Shown: positions 55,978 to 64,000 of the stretch, in pieces
Numbering within the stretch: the first letter of the stretch is position 1
How the letters are laid out: each line of letters begins with the position of its first letter
Assembly (NCBI GenBank): GCA_001464665.1
Contig: LNDP01000024.1
Location: 946,883-1,010,882, forward strand
Reading direction: 5' to 3'
Source of the DNA: Acidobacteria bacterium Ga0074141
Lineage (GTDB): Bacteria > Acidobacteriota > Blastocatellia > Pyrinomonadales > Pyrinomonadaceae
Length of the DNA stretch: 64,000 nucleotides
Notes under the pieces: model-generated
Seen by the model: only the letters and a program-made list of their open reading frames with translations
Database searches by the model: none
Told to the model about the DNA's origin: nothing
Translations under genes and position numbers: made by a program

Positions 55978-57954
55978 ATGGAGGTTTTACTGATGAAGCA
56001 GAGAATGTTTCTTATCTTTGCAATGTGCTTTTTGGCGGCGGTCCCCGCTCTTGGCCAAAAGGCTCCGGCCTGGCTTACGGGCGCGGCCTCGCGGGCGGTT
56101 CCGGCCTATGACAAGGACGTCCCGGCGGTCGTGCTCTTTCGCGAGACTCACAACAAGCTTGAGGCAAATGGCAAGCTGATCACGACCGAAAAGTTTGCCA
56201 TCAAGATATTGAATGCGGACGGAAAGGACCACGCCGTCGCCCGTGCCTTTTATCTCGTCAGCGCCGAAAAGGTCCGGAATATCGAGGCTTGGGCGATCAG
56301 GCCGGGCGGCTCGATCAAGGATTATGATAAGAAGTCCGTAGTCGATATTATTTCGGACCGAAACGACGTTTATAACGAGTATCGGATCAAGATAATCGAC
56401 GGCTCGAGCGATATGGACGCCGGTGCGGTCTTCGGCTATACGGTCGAGACGGAATCGACGCCGCTCTTTTATCAGGACGTACATCTCTTTCAGACCGGAT
56501 TGCCGGTGCTCAATTCGCGATACGTTCTCGAACTGCCGCAAGGCTGGGCGGCAACCTCGAAGATGTTCAATAGCTCGCCGCTTGCACCGCGGACGAGCGG
56601 TAGCAGCTACACATGGGAACTGGCCGACCTCAGGCCGGTGAAATCAGAGCCGCTGAGCCCATCGATCGTCAATCTCGTTCCGCGGCTGGCCGTCAATTAT
56701 GGCCCCGAAGGAGCTTCGACCGCGGCCCACAAGACCTTCAATGATTGGCTCGATGTTTCGCGTTGGGCGTCTACGCTTTATGAGCCGCAGGTCATTATCA
56801 CGCCGGAGCTTACGGCAAAGGCGAGGGAACTCACCGCCGGAGCGAAGACCGAACTCGAGAAGATCCGGGCCATAGGCTTTTACGTTCAGAACCTTCAGTA
56901 CATCTCGATCGACATCGGCGTCGCCCACGGCAATGGTTACAAGCCGCGGCGGTCCGACCTTGTTTTCAACCGCGGCTACGGCGACTGTAAGGACAAGGCG
57001 AACCTGATGCGGGCGATGCTGAAGGTCTTCGATATCGAGGCGTACCCGATAGCGATCTATTCCGGCGACCCGTCGTACGTACGAACCGAATGGGCCTCGC
57101 CTCAGCAATTCAACCACTGCATCATCGCCGTTCGCGTGAGCAAGGACACCGATGCTCCGACCGTGATGGAGCACGCAACGCTCGGCCGGCTTTTGATCTT
57201 TGACGCAACCGACCCATACACGCCGGTCGGTGATCTTCCGGATTATCTGCAGGGCAGCCATGGATTGATCATCGCAGGTGAGAGCGGCGGGATAGCCAAA
57301 ATGCCGATGACGCCGCCCGAGGCAGACGTCCTCGACCGAGAGCTTGAGGTGACGCTTTCGCCGACCGGCGACCTCGCGGGCACCATCCGCGAACGTGCCA
57401 ACGGACAGACCTCGACAGCCTTCCGCTCGGAAGCTCGTCGGCTCTCGGCCGCGGATTACCGGAGAATGATCGAGGGCTGGCTGACCCGCGGCTCGACCGG
57501 AGCGAGATTGGTCGAATTCACTTCGGCCGATCGTCATGCGGACGCGGCCTACGACCTTGATGTAGAATTTGCCGCCCCGCGATACGGGCAGTTGATGCAG
57601 AACCGTCTGCTGATCTTTAAGCCGGTGGTCGTCGGCCGCCGGCAATCGCTTTCGCTGACCGAACAGACGCGTTCGAACCCGATCGAGCTCGAGTCATTGT
57701 GGATGCGGGAATCGGCAAAGATCACTTTGCCGGCAGGTTTCGCGATCGACGAAATGCCCGATCCGATCGATTTCGAATCGGAGTTCGGAGCGTACCGTTC
57801 GAGCTATGAGGTGAAGGAGAACAAGCTCCACTTCACCCGCTCGTTTCGCATTAAGCGGTCGCTCGTCGGGCCGGAGAAGTACAATGATGTTCGCGGGTTC
57901 TTTAAGAAGATACTCGACGCCGAACAGTCGTCTGTGGTGCTTATCCGAAAGTAA
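55978..57954 (+). CDS. DUF3857/transglutaminase-like protein, third paralogue, triad intact
   Basis: 658 aa with a signal peptide ending near ALGQK. DUF3857 region then a transglutaminase-like core with C337 (GYGDCKDKANLMRAML), H380 (QFNHCIIAV) and D409 (LIFDATDPY), spaced as a Cys-His-Asp triad. It may cleave or ligate peptide amide bonds in the periplasm. The C-terminal DUF3858-like beta domain is present. Last of three tandem paralogues; ends at a strong terminator. Confidence 0.88.
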   Translation: MEVLLMKQRMFLIFAMCFLAAVPALGQKAPAWLTGAASRAVPAYDKDVPAVVLFRETHNKLEANGKLITTEKFAIKILNADGKDHAVARAFYLVSAEKVRNIEAWAIRPGGSIKDYDKKSVVDIISDRNDVYNEYRIKIIDGSSDMDAGAVFGYTVETESTPLFYQDVHLFQTGLPVLNSRYVLELPQGWAATSKMFNSSPLAPRTSGSSYTWELADLRPVKSEPLSPSIVNLVPRLAVNYGPEGASTAAHKTFNDWLDVSRWASTLYEPQVIITPELTAKARELTAGAKTELEKIRAIGFYVQNLQYISIDIGVAHGNGYKPRRSDLVFNRGYGDCKDKANLMRAMLKVFDIEAYPIAIYSGDPSYVRTEWASPQQFNHCIIAVRVSKDTDAPTVMEHATLGRLLIFDATDPYTPVGDLPDYLQGSHGLIIAGESGGIAKMPMTPPEADVLDRELEVTLSPTGDLAGTIRERANGQTSTAFRSEARRLSAADYRRMIEGWLTRGSTGARLVEFTSADRHADAAYDLDVEFAAPRYGQLMQNRLLIFKPVVVGRRQSLSLTEQTRSNPIELESLWMRESAKITLPAGFAIDEMPDPIDFESEFGAYRSSYEVKENKLHFTRSFRIKRSLVGPEKYNDVRGFFKKILDAEQSSVVLIRK

Positions 57955-57972
57955 AATAGCTGCGATCAAAGC

Positions 57973-58010
57973 AAAAGGGCCGGAGCATTGCTCGCGGCCC
58001 TTTTTTATTT
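57973..58010. terminator. Strong hairpin terminator
   Basis: AAAAGGGCCG (57973-57982) and CGGCCCTTTT (57995-58004), extended inside by GAGC/GCTC, followed by more T's. It can serve the third DUF3857 gene on + and the anti-sigma gene on -. Confidence 0.85.
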
Positions 58011-58023
58011 TGATCGGTTCGAA

Positions 58024-58881
58024 TTAGGCTGATGTCTTTGGTACATCTATCTTGGCAGCGGCCGCGATCTTTTCACGCTTTGAACGGACGACACCGCCCG
58101 GCTTTTCAATTGTGACAGCAAACAATGAAGGATTCTTTGCCTTGAGCTTGGCATCAATCGGAATAACGACCTCGCCGTTCTCGTTAACGTCAAAGACACC
58201 GCCGTCGATCGGAGTCTCAGGATCTTGAGTCTCATCAAAGATCCATAGCTGATAGGCCTCTTTGTTCGGGTCGTTTGCCGGCAGGCCCTTAAAGGTCATG
58301 TAACCGGCCTGTTTCTCATCGCTCCAAACTACCTCGCCGCCGATCTGTAAATCTTTAACATTACCGGGTCCCCAATTGGCTTTAATGACATCACGTGCCG
58401 AAGCAAGCAATTGATCACGTTCCTGCGCCGGGGTCAGCTTTTGCTCAACCTGCGGCGTCGGCTGCTGGACTAAAGTCGGGGTCGAATTGTCCGTCGCCAC
58501 ATTCACTGCAAGAGCAACGCTCGCCGCAGCCGCAATGCCCCAGGGCAGCCAATTCCAAACCGACCAGCCTTGGGTATTCTCATCGGCTGTCGGACGTTTC
58601 TCAGTAGCCGATGAAGCGGCCGCAACCGGGGAATTCTGCTCCGCAAAGAAGCGGTCCGCATCCAAAAGGATCCGAGCCTCAACGTGCTGCGGCATTGGTT
58701 CAAATTTGTCCAGCGAGGCAATGCTCAAGGCCGCCGCCGCAAGCTCGAAAGCCGGGCCGTCAATGCTGCCGGTGCCTTGTGTATCTAATTGCTTCAACTC
58801 TCTCGACTCTTCCTCGGTCAAACCGATGGTAGCCTGTTTTACCAGGAGGTCGAGCAAAGTTTCTTCGCGCTCTATGCTCAT
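58024..58881 (-). CDS. Anti-sigma factor, RskA-like, zinc motif absent
   Basis: 285 aa. An N-terminal ~100-residue cytoplasmic part rich in acidic helix (LTEEESRELKQLD) binds the sigma factor; one transmembrane helix (about 110-130, WLPWGIAAAASVALAV); then an extracytoplasmic RskA-type beta domain (AGYMTFKGLPANDPNKEAYQ, LWIFDE, GVFDVNENGEVVIP). The usual HxxxCxxC zinc motif is missing; no Cys is seen at all. Translationally coupled to the sigma gene (ATGA overlap). Confidence 0.88.
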   Translation of the reverse strand: MSIEREETLLDLLVKQATIGLTEEESRELKQLDTQGTGSIDGPAFELAAAALSIASLDKFEPMPQHVEARILLDADRFFAEQNSPVAAASSATEKRPTADENTQGWSVWNWLPWGIAAAASVALAVNVATDNSTPTLVQQPTPQVEQKLTPAQERDQLLASARDVIKANWGPGNVKDLQIGGEVVWSDEKQAGYMTFKGLPANDPNKEAYQLWIFDETQDPETPIDGGVFDVNENGEVVIPIDAKLKAKNPSLFAVTIEKPGGVVRSKREKIAAAAKIDVPKTSA

Positions 58882-59438
58882 ACTGCTACCTCCTTCTTCG
58901 AATCCGTCGAACCGACCCCAAGGTGCTGTCGCGCCTGGATCAGTCCTCGCCGGGCGTGTGTTTTCACCGTTCCCAGCGGCATCCCCGTTGCATCCGCTAT
59001 CTCCTGATGCGAAAGCCCGTGGATGATGGACATCTGAAGGACTTGTTTCTGCTCCGGACGCAGGACGTCTAAAGCTTTGAACGCCTCGCGAGCTTCAACC
59101 ACGGTCTGAACGTTCTGGGCTGAGCGGTCGGCCGGTTCGGCCAGAATATCGTCGAGTGAATCGGCGGAGATACGACGCTGGTTGAATCTCAACCTGTCGA
59201 TCAACCGCCGGCGGGCGATCATTGCTACGAACGTGGTTTCTGACGATTGTGAGGCGTCAAACCTTCCTGCGTTCTTCCAAATATCAAGAAAAATTTCCTG
59301 AACCGCATCTTCCGCATCTTCTTGATTACGGAGCATACGCTTCGCCAAAGACCAGACAAGACCTCCATAGGTCTTGAGTGCGGCCTGAACCGCATCCTGA
59401 TCACCTTCAGCAATTCTTTGTAAGATAGCTTCTGCCAC
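58878..59438 (-). CDS. ECF RNA polymerase sigma factor
   Basis: 186 aa. Region 2 (GLVWSLAKRMLRNQEDAEDA, then VQEIFLDIWKNAGRFD) recognises the -10 element and region 4 (LRPEQKQVLQMSIIHGLSHQ, then EIADATGMPLGTVKTHARRG) the -35 element. It directs transcription of a stress regulon when its RskA-like anti-sigma is inactivated. An AT-rich segment before it may hold its own promoter. Same operon as the anti-sigma gene. Confidence 0.93.
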   Translation of the reverse strand: MAEAILQRIAEGDQDAVQAALKTYGGLVWSLAKRMLRNQEDAEDAVQEIFLDIWKNAGRFDASQSSETTFVAMIARRRLIDRLRFNQRRISADSLDDILAEPADRSAQNVQTVVEAREAFKALDVLRPEQKQVLQMSIIHGLSHQEIADATGMPLGTVKTHARRGLIQARQHLGVGSTDSKKEVAV

Positions 59439-59563
59439 TGCTAGTTAAATATATAAACTATAAAGCTACCTTATTTCAAAGTGTCTTGCCAACTGGAAAA
59501 TGCCTTCCGGGGGGCATCTTCCCTTCACAGTAGATTTCGTTTGAAGCGGGAAAGCAGTTTCAA

Positions 59564-60028
59564 CTATTCGAAGGATGTTTTTTCGCGGGTAAGGGCCGCG
59601 GCGATAAAGATACCGAACAGCGTAAGCGAGGTCGCCGCCGATATGAGACAGAACTGGCAAAACGCCCCGATGACGAAAGCCTGTAGATAGATCAGCCAAA
59701 GCGAAAAGCCGGCCATTAGCGTCGCGAGCCCGCCGAAGAGCTTCCACATCCGCTCGTCGCCATAGGCCGCGAGCACGGCAAGCGAAAATGCCGTGAAATA
59801 GGCCAGGGCACCGGCCGCCGCGATCGGAACTCCTGCGACCTCGGCGTAGGGGCTCGATAGCACCTTTTCACAACCTTCGACCAGGCTGCACGGCACAGGC
59901 TCGGCGGTGAAGTGCTTGACCGAAAGATAGACGGAATCTGCCAACCCTACGAGGGCGACAATGCCCGCGGCTAGCGGAAGTTTCCGCAGCCCGGGCATCT
60001 CTATCTCTGTTACTTCCTCTTCGGCCAC
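59564..60028 (-). CDS. VKOR-like disulfide-bond reductase/oxidase
   Basis: 154 aa. Four helices with the periplasmic pair C47/C53 (PVPCSLVEGCEK) and the membrane-edge CxxC C124-Q-F-C127 next to a quinone site. Bacterial VKORs re-oxidise DsbA with quinone. Starts two bases after the DsbA-like stop, so the two proteins form an oxidative folding pair. Confidence 0.9.
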   Translation of the reverse strand: MAEEEVTEIEMPGLRKLPLAAGIVALVGLADSVYLSVKHFTAEPVPCSLVEGCEKVLSSPYAEVAGVPIAAAGALAYFTAFSLAVLAAYGDERMWKLFGGLATLMAGFSLWLIYLQAFVIGAFCQFCLISAATSLTLFGIFIAAALTREKTSFE

Positions 60029-60030
60029 TA

Positions 60031-60813
60031 TTATTGATTCGAGCTTGCGGCTGCTGGAGCGGAGTTCGCTGAGTTCGACTGCTGCGTCGCGGCGACGGCT
60101 GCGATCTCGGCATCAACTATCCGCCGGAGCGACGCGATGTTGTTGAGCTCTGAGAAAGGCACGGGCTTTCCATTGACGAATACGGTCGGGGTCGAGCTTA
60201 CGCCCAAGGCCCGGCCGCGTTGGATATCGGCATCAACGCGGTTCTTCGTCTGAATACCTGCGAGGTCGGCCTGAAACCGCTGAACATCCATTCCGAGGTT
60301 CGTTGCATATTCCGACCAGATCTGGCGGTAATTCGGGTTTGCCGTCCAGGCTGCCTGATTGCGGAAAAGCTGGTCCTGCATCTGCCAAAATTTGCCCTGC
60401 AGCCCGGCGGCTTCGGTCGCCGCGGAAGCTTCGAAAGATTTATCGTGTGCCGGGATCGCAAGCGGATAATGCCGGTAGATGAAACGGAAATTTCGGTTGC
60501 CGGCATATGCCGAGGCAAGTTCTTTCATCACCGGATGCACCGCTGCACAGCCGCCGCATTGATAATCGGCAAATTCCTCTACCGTTACGGCCGCCGTCTG
60601 CGAACCGAGCATATTCACGCCGATCGGCGCACCCGCCGGAGCGTTGGCCATGTTCGGCGTCGGACGGGCCGCGGTCGAATTGCTTGAAGCGGTCGTCGCG
60701 GGCGAACTCGTCCCCGAATTGTAAAAATAGATGGCTCCAATAACCGCGGCCACGAACACAAGGCCGATGATGAGGAGCGGCATTCCGCTCGTTTGCTTTT
60801 GTTGTTTCTTCAT
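60031..60813 (-). CDS. DsbA-like thioredoxin-fold protein
   Basis: 260 aa with an N-terminal anchor helix (about 12-31) and a Ser/Ala-rich linker. The DSBA-thioredoxin domain begins at VEEFADYQCGGCAAVHP with the C86-G-G-C89 pair; cis-Pro is in SSTPTVFVNG. It should introduce disulfides into exported proteins, re-oxidised by the VKOR encoded directly downstream. Confidence 0.9.
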   Translation of the reverse strand: MKKQQKQTSGMPLLIIGLVFVAAVIGAIYFYNSGTSSPATTASSNSTAARPTPNMANAPAGAPIGVNMLGSQTAAVTVEEFADYQCGGCAAVHPVMKELASAYAGNRNFRFIYRHYPLAIPAHDKSFEASAATEAAGLQGKFWQMQDQLFRNQAAWTANPNYRQIWSEYATNLGMDVQRFQADLAGIQTKNRVDADIQRGRALGVSSTPTVFVNGKPVPFSELNNIASLRRIVDAEIAAVAATQQSNSANSAPAAASSNQ

Positions 60814-60835
60814 TGCTGAAAGTTAGATCTAGTAA

Positions 60836-62767
60836 TTATTTTACCGCCCGAAGCCGCGTCCGCAAGTTCTTCTTTGACGCCGGCAGTTCGGCGAGCGTTT
60901 TCTTGGCCATTTCGCGGATGCCGTCTGCGTCGAGGCCATACTTTGCGAGCAGGAGCTTTGCATCGCCGTGGGTCACAATTCGGTCCGGCACGCCCATCCT
61001 TACGACTCGCAGGCCTTCGAGCAGATTCTTGTGCTCGTAAAACTCAAGCACCGCTGAACCGAATCCGCCAGCGAGATACGCTTCTTCGACCGTGATAACG
61101 AGCCGGTGCGTTTCGGCGATCTCGGTCAAGAGCGCTTCATCAAGCGGCTTTACGAAACGGGCGTTGACGACCGTCGCATTGACGCCATCGGTTTCGAGCG
61201 CCTTGGCGGCATCGAGAGCCGGCATCACCATCGAGCCATAAGCAACGATCGCGACGTCCTCGCCCTCGCGGACGATCTCGCCCTTGCCGATCTCTATTAG
61301 TTGCGGCTCGCCCGAAATATCCACGCCGATGCCGTTGCCCCGCGGATAGCGGATCGCGGCCGGGCCCGGATGCTCGATCGCCGTGTGCATCATATCGCGG
61401 AGTTCGCCTTCATCCTTCGGGGCCATCAGCACGATGTTCGGATACCCGCGGAGATAGGCGATGTCGAGCAGGCCGTGGTGCGTCGGGCCATCGGCACCGA
61501 CGATGCCGGCACGGTCCATGCCGAACGTAACGTTAAGGTCCTGCAGGCAAACGTCGTGGATCAGCTGGTCGAACCCACGCTGCAAAAATGTCGAGTAGAT
61601 CGCGGCGACCGGTTTCATCCCTTCGCAAGCCATTCCTGCCGCAAAGGTAACGGCGTGCTGCTCGGCGATGCCGACGTCAAAAGAGCGGTTCGGGTGGCGT
61701 TCGAGAGCGATGTCGATGCCCGTGCCGTCCGGCATTGCGGCCGTGATGGCGACGATCTTGTCATCCGCGTCCATCAGGTCCGAGAGCGTATCGCCAAAGA
61801 CCTTCGTATAGGTCGGAGCCGGTGCTGCAGAGGTCTTAACGGCCTTGCCGGTCTTCGGGTCGAATGGGCCGGTCGCGTGATAGGCGTAATAATTTCGCTC
61901 AGGATTCGGGAAGCCCTTGCCCTTGGTCGTCAGTGCGTGGACGATGACCGGGCCGTCGTCGATCTTCTTCGCTTCCTCAAGCGCACGGACGAGCATCGGC
62001 ACGTTGTGGCCGTCGACGTATCCGATGTATTTGAAGCCAAGCTCATTGACCAAGGCACCCGGGAGAACTGCGGCGGCGATCGCGTCCTTAACGTGCTTTG
62101 CCGCACGGCGGAGGCTGTGGCCAAATCCGGGAACGCTCTCGAGCGCGTCGCCGATCTCTTCTTTTAAATGCTGATAACTTTGCGCCTCTTTGATGCGGTT
62201 GAGATATCTGTTCAGAGCGCCGACGGCCGGAGCGATCGACATCTCGTTGTCATTCAAGAGTACGATCAGCCGCGACTTCAAATGCCCGGCCTGGTTTATC
62301 GCCTCCATCGCCATGCCGCCCGCAAGCGAAGAATCGCCGATCAGCGCGCAGACGTGATGATCCTCGCCGAGCTTGTCGCGAGCGATCGCCATACCGAGTG
62401 CGGCCGAGATCGAGGTCGAGGCGTGGCCCGCTCCAAAGGTGTCGTATTCCGATTCGTCTCGGCGGAGAAAGCCCGAGAGCCCGCCGTATTGCTTTATGGT
62501 GTGAAAGCTCTCGCGGCGGCCGGTCAGAATCTTATGCGCGTATGCCTGATGGCCGACGTCCCAGACGAGGCGGTCATTCGGCGTGTCGAACACATAGTGC
62601 ATCGCCACGGCAAGCTCGACCGCTCCGAGCGAGGCTCCGGTGTGGCCGCCGATGCGGGCACAGGTATCGATAATGAATTGCCGCACCTCGTCGGCGACCT
62701 CTTGGAGGTCTTCTACTTTTAATTGCCGCAGGTCGGCCGGTGAATTTATCTCAGACAAAAAACGCAT
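60836..62767 (-). CDS. dxs: 1-deoxy-D-xylulose-5-phosphate synthase
   Basis: 643 aa, complete. Thiamine-diphosphate enzyme joining pyruvate and glyceraldehyde 3-phosphate, the first step of the MEP isoprenoid pathway. GDSSLAGGMAMEAINQAG and NDNEMSIAP bind ThDP/Mg, EQHAVTFAAGMACEG and YSTFLQRGFDQLIHD fit the central domain, and AYLAGGFGSAVLEF the C-terminal one. Cytoplasmic. Confidence 0.96.
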   Translation of the reverse strand: MRFLSEINSPADLRQLKVEDLQEVADEVRQFIIDTCARIGGHTGASLGAVELAVAMHYVFDTPNDRLVWDVGHQAYAHKILTGRRESFHTIKQYGGLSGFLRRDESEYDTFGAGHASTSISAALGMAIARDKLGEDHHVCALIGDSSLAGGMAMEAINQAGHLKSRLIVLLNDNEMSIAPAVGALNRYLNRIKEAQSYQHLKEEIGDALESVPGFGHSLRRAAKHVKDAIAAAVLPGALVNELGFKYIGYVDGHNVPMLVRALEEAKKIDDGPVIVHALTTKGKGFPNPERNYYAYHATGPFDPKTGKAVKTSAAPAPTYTKVFGDTLSDLMDADDKIVAITAAMPDGTGIDIALERHPNRSFDVGIAEQHAVTFAAGMACEGMKPVAAIYSTFLQRGFDQLIHDVCLQDLNVTFGMDRAGIVGADGPTHHGLLDIAYLRGYPNIVLMAPKDEGELRDMMHTAIEHPGPAAIRYPRGNGIGVDISGEPQLIEIGKGEIVREGEDVAIVAYGSMVMPALDAAKALETDGVNATVVNARFVKPLDEALLTEIAETHRLVITVEEAYLAGGFGSAVLEFYEHKNLLEGLRVVRMGVPDRIVTHGDAKLLLAKYGLDADGIREMAKKTLAELPASKKNLRTRLRAVK

Positions 62768-62986
62768 TTGGCTCCGTGGCTCCGTGATATTTACGCAAAC
62801 TCCGCATTTTAGCCTTTTAGTTCGGCAATGTTCAATTCGCCGATTTCGCCCGGTCGGTTTTCGGCTCGCAGGGTTTACACATCTTTACACCTAATTTTCG
62901 ACTAAACGTCGAGGAGCGCCGTCTAACGTGGTGTCGTAAGTAATGCGATAAGAAATTATCCTAGTTCTTCAAAGAGGTAAATGATT

Positions 62987-63571
62987 ATGAGATTGAGAAG
63001 CAAATTGATGTCGCTCGCAGCAGGTGCGGTGCTCGTTACGGGCTTTGCCGGAGCGGTCACGGCCCAAACGACCGATGGCGGCGAAAAGAAAGAGGGCCGC
63101 AAATATGAACGCCGCGGCGGTAAGGACGGCCTTGGAAAGGGAATGCGCGGCGTCCGCGGAATGGGCGGCATGCGCGGTATGCGTGGGATGCGGGGCGGCC
63201 CGATGATGGGGCTCCGCGGTGTTGAGCTTACCGATGCCCAGAAAGAGCAGATCCGCGGCATCATGCAGGCGAACCGGCCGGACGACTCAGTCCGCGAAGA
63301 GATGCGGACGATCATGCAGGCTCGCCGGGCAGGCACCATCACCGAAGATCAGAAGCAGCGAGCCGAGCAGCTCCGGGCGCAGGCCCGCCAGCGTGCCGAG
63401 CTTATAAAGGTTCAGGTCGATGCCTTGCTAACGCCTGAACAGAAAGCGCAGATCGAACAGAACAAGCTCGAACGCCAACAGCGTATGCAGGAACGCCGCC
63501 AGCGTTGGGAACAGCGTAGGCAGGAGTTCAAACAGCAAAAAGAAGCCGGCGAAACCAAGCCCGCAAATTAA
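62987..63571 (+). CDS. Spy/CpxP-like periplasmic protein with Gly-Met-Arg repeats
   Basis: 194 aa from ATG 62987, preferred over ATG 62981 because AGAGG lies nine rather than three bases upstream. Signal peptide (about 1-27). A linker of repeated GMRG/RGM units (about residues 50-70) is followed by a charged helical part with two LT-xxQ motifs (LTDAQKEQIRGIM, LLTPEQKAQIEQNK), the mark of Spy/CpxP chaperones that bind unfolded envelope proteins or metals. Ends in a Gln/Arg-rich tail; a terminator follows. Confidence 0.8.
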   Translation: MRLRSKLMSLAAGAVLVTGFAGAVTAQTTDGGEKKEGRKYERRGGKDGLGKGMRGVRGMGGMRGMRGMRGGPMMGLRGVELTDAQKEQIRGIMQANRPDDSVREEMRTIMQARRAGTITEDQKQRAEQLRAQARQRAELIKVQVDALLTPEQKAQIEQNKLERQQRMQERRQRWEQRRQEFKQQKEAGETKPAN

Positions 63572-63611
63572 CACTTGCCCTGCAAAGGTGCCCTCCAACA
63601 CCTAAAAAAAG

Positions 63612-63650
63612 CGGCCGAGAGGTTCAACCCTCCCGGCCGTCTTTCGTTTG
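63612..63650 (+). terminator. Terminator of the Spy-like gene
   Basis: GGCCG-GAGG arms with CCTC-CGGCC (63612-63622 and 63629-63639), followed by TCTTTCGTTT, about 40 bases past the stop. Confidence 0.7.
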
Positions 63651-63747
63651 CGCGATGCCCCGCTCGTGTCAGTAGCCCGACCGTTAGGGAGGGCGCAAGC
63701 CAAATGCGGAACTATGAATGATGAATTCGGAATGCGGAATCTGGAAT

Positions 63748-63795
63748 TCGTTTGCGCAAGCCCGCACGAAGTAAGGGCGGTTCATCCAACTGCAT
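63748..63795 (+). repeat. Dispersed intergenic repeat, copy 3
   Basis: TTTGCGCAAGCCCGCACGAA then GTAAGGGCGGTTCATCCAA. Same block order as copies 1 and 2. Confidence 0.65.
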
Positions 63796-63819
63796 TTTTA
63801 TCAGGGAACCGAAACACAG

Positions 63820-63855
63820 CGGCCTCCGCGATGAGTTTTCTCAAGGCAGAGGCCG
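63820..63855 (-). terminator. Hairpin downstream of the partial surface-protein gene
   Basis: CGGCCTC and GAGGCCG arms (63820-63826, 63849-63855), with inner TGAG/CTCA closing an AAAA loop on the minus strand. Similar in sequence to the hairpin at 8842. Confidence 0.55.
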
Positions 63856-63886
63856 TCTGAGTCTTAACGTCTGACTACTAAATCCC

Positions 63887-64000
63887 CTATCTCACAAACG
63901 CGTTCGGCACCGGCCTATCACCAGTGATTCCAAATTGCAGAATGAGCGGGCCTGCCGTGGAACGCAGGGCAAACCAGTTCGAGTTCGATGGACGGAAAAC
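63887..64000 (-). CDS. C-terminal end of a repeat-type secreted protein (partial)
   Basis: The minus-strand frame is open from the right window edge to TAG at 63887. It reads as the end of a VCBS/FG-GAP-like repeat: FRPSNSNWFALRS, then LILQFGITGDRPVPNAFVR. Repeats of the form W...S..G...QFG..GD.PVP are common at the ends of large exported Acidobacteriota proteins. The start and most of the gene lie outside the window. Confidence 0.5.
   Translation of the reverse strand, partial: VFRPSNSNWFALRSTAGPLILQFGITGDRPVPNAFVR

Noticed and set aside
56644..57645. 333-codon frame opposite the third DUF3857 gene
   Set aside because: Antisense shadow; the plus-strand gene has an intact catalytic triad and signal peptide.
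61301..62167. 288-codon frame opposite dxs
   Set aside because: Antisense shadow of dxs; no recognisable domain.

Overview
The window is a GC-rich bacterial chromosome segment with a Gram-negative cell plan: Wza-type export protein, TonB C-terminal domain, lipoproteins, Tat-exported enzymes, and a GyrB of the long (804 aa) type. Three tandem DUF3857 proteins, CdaA/CdaR, FadR-type TetR, PhoX, many PDZ/TPR/SIMPL secreted proteins and intergenes full of short palindromes fit an Acidobacteriota genome, probably class Blastocatellia. That placement is inferred from gene content; no rRNA is present.

Layout. 1-6.1 kb: a tight same-strand cluster of S-adenosylmethionine decarboxylase, a DUF4178 zinc-ribbon membrane protein, an unannotated 49-aa membrane peptide, a DUF350 protein, a membrane-fused aminopropyltransferase and a Tat/lipobox FAD oxidoreductase. 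It looks like a membrane-associated polyamine-type modification system of unknown product. 6.1-10.8 kb: HicAB-like pair, unknown membrane proteins, a two-PDZ protein and a free-standing SecD-P1-like secreted protein. 10.8-16.3 kb: aminotransferase, then GalE, a WbpM-type dehydratase and an SLBB export protein (polysaccharide). 16.3-18.9 kb: FadD and a FadR-type TetR with a near-consensus operator. Then tRNA-Ser(UGA), a TlpA-like protein, recF and gyrB.

23.5-26 kb is an accessory island: hairpin-rich repeats, a frameshifted pentapeptide-repeat gene, a truncated REP-associated (Y1) transposase and inverted copies of a short repeat. 26-32.4 kb: SIMPL protein, a saccharopine dehydrogenase-like/ywbE/aat run, a MATE exporter, an NpmA-like rRNA methyltransferase carrying two consecutive in-frame stops, and an SGNH hydrolase. 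32.4-41.8 kb: PhoX, mnmA, a ParE/RelE-type toxin-antitoxin pair, 5-formyl-THF cyclo-ligase, mscL, a bactofilin, ttcA and a serine beta-lactamase-like hydrolase. 41.9-48.2 kb: an O-antigen-ligase-like protein with an inserted PDZ domain, an esterase, a TPR-TonB protein, the cdaA-cdaR pair and an S2P-CBS protease.

48.4-50.3 kb is an AT-richer patch of unknown exported proteins with two more copies of the island repeat. 50.5-64 kb: class I fructose-bisphosphate aldolase, three DUF3857 proteins (only the third keeps its transglutaminase triad), an ECF sigma/anti-sigma pair, a DsbA-VKOR disulfide pair, dxs, a Spy-like protein and the end of a repeat-containing surface protein running off the window. 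Strong hairpin terminators separate several convergent pairs.
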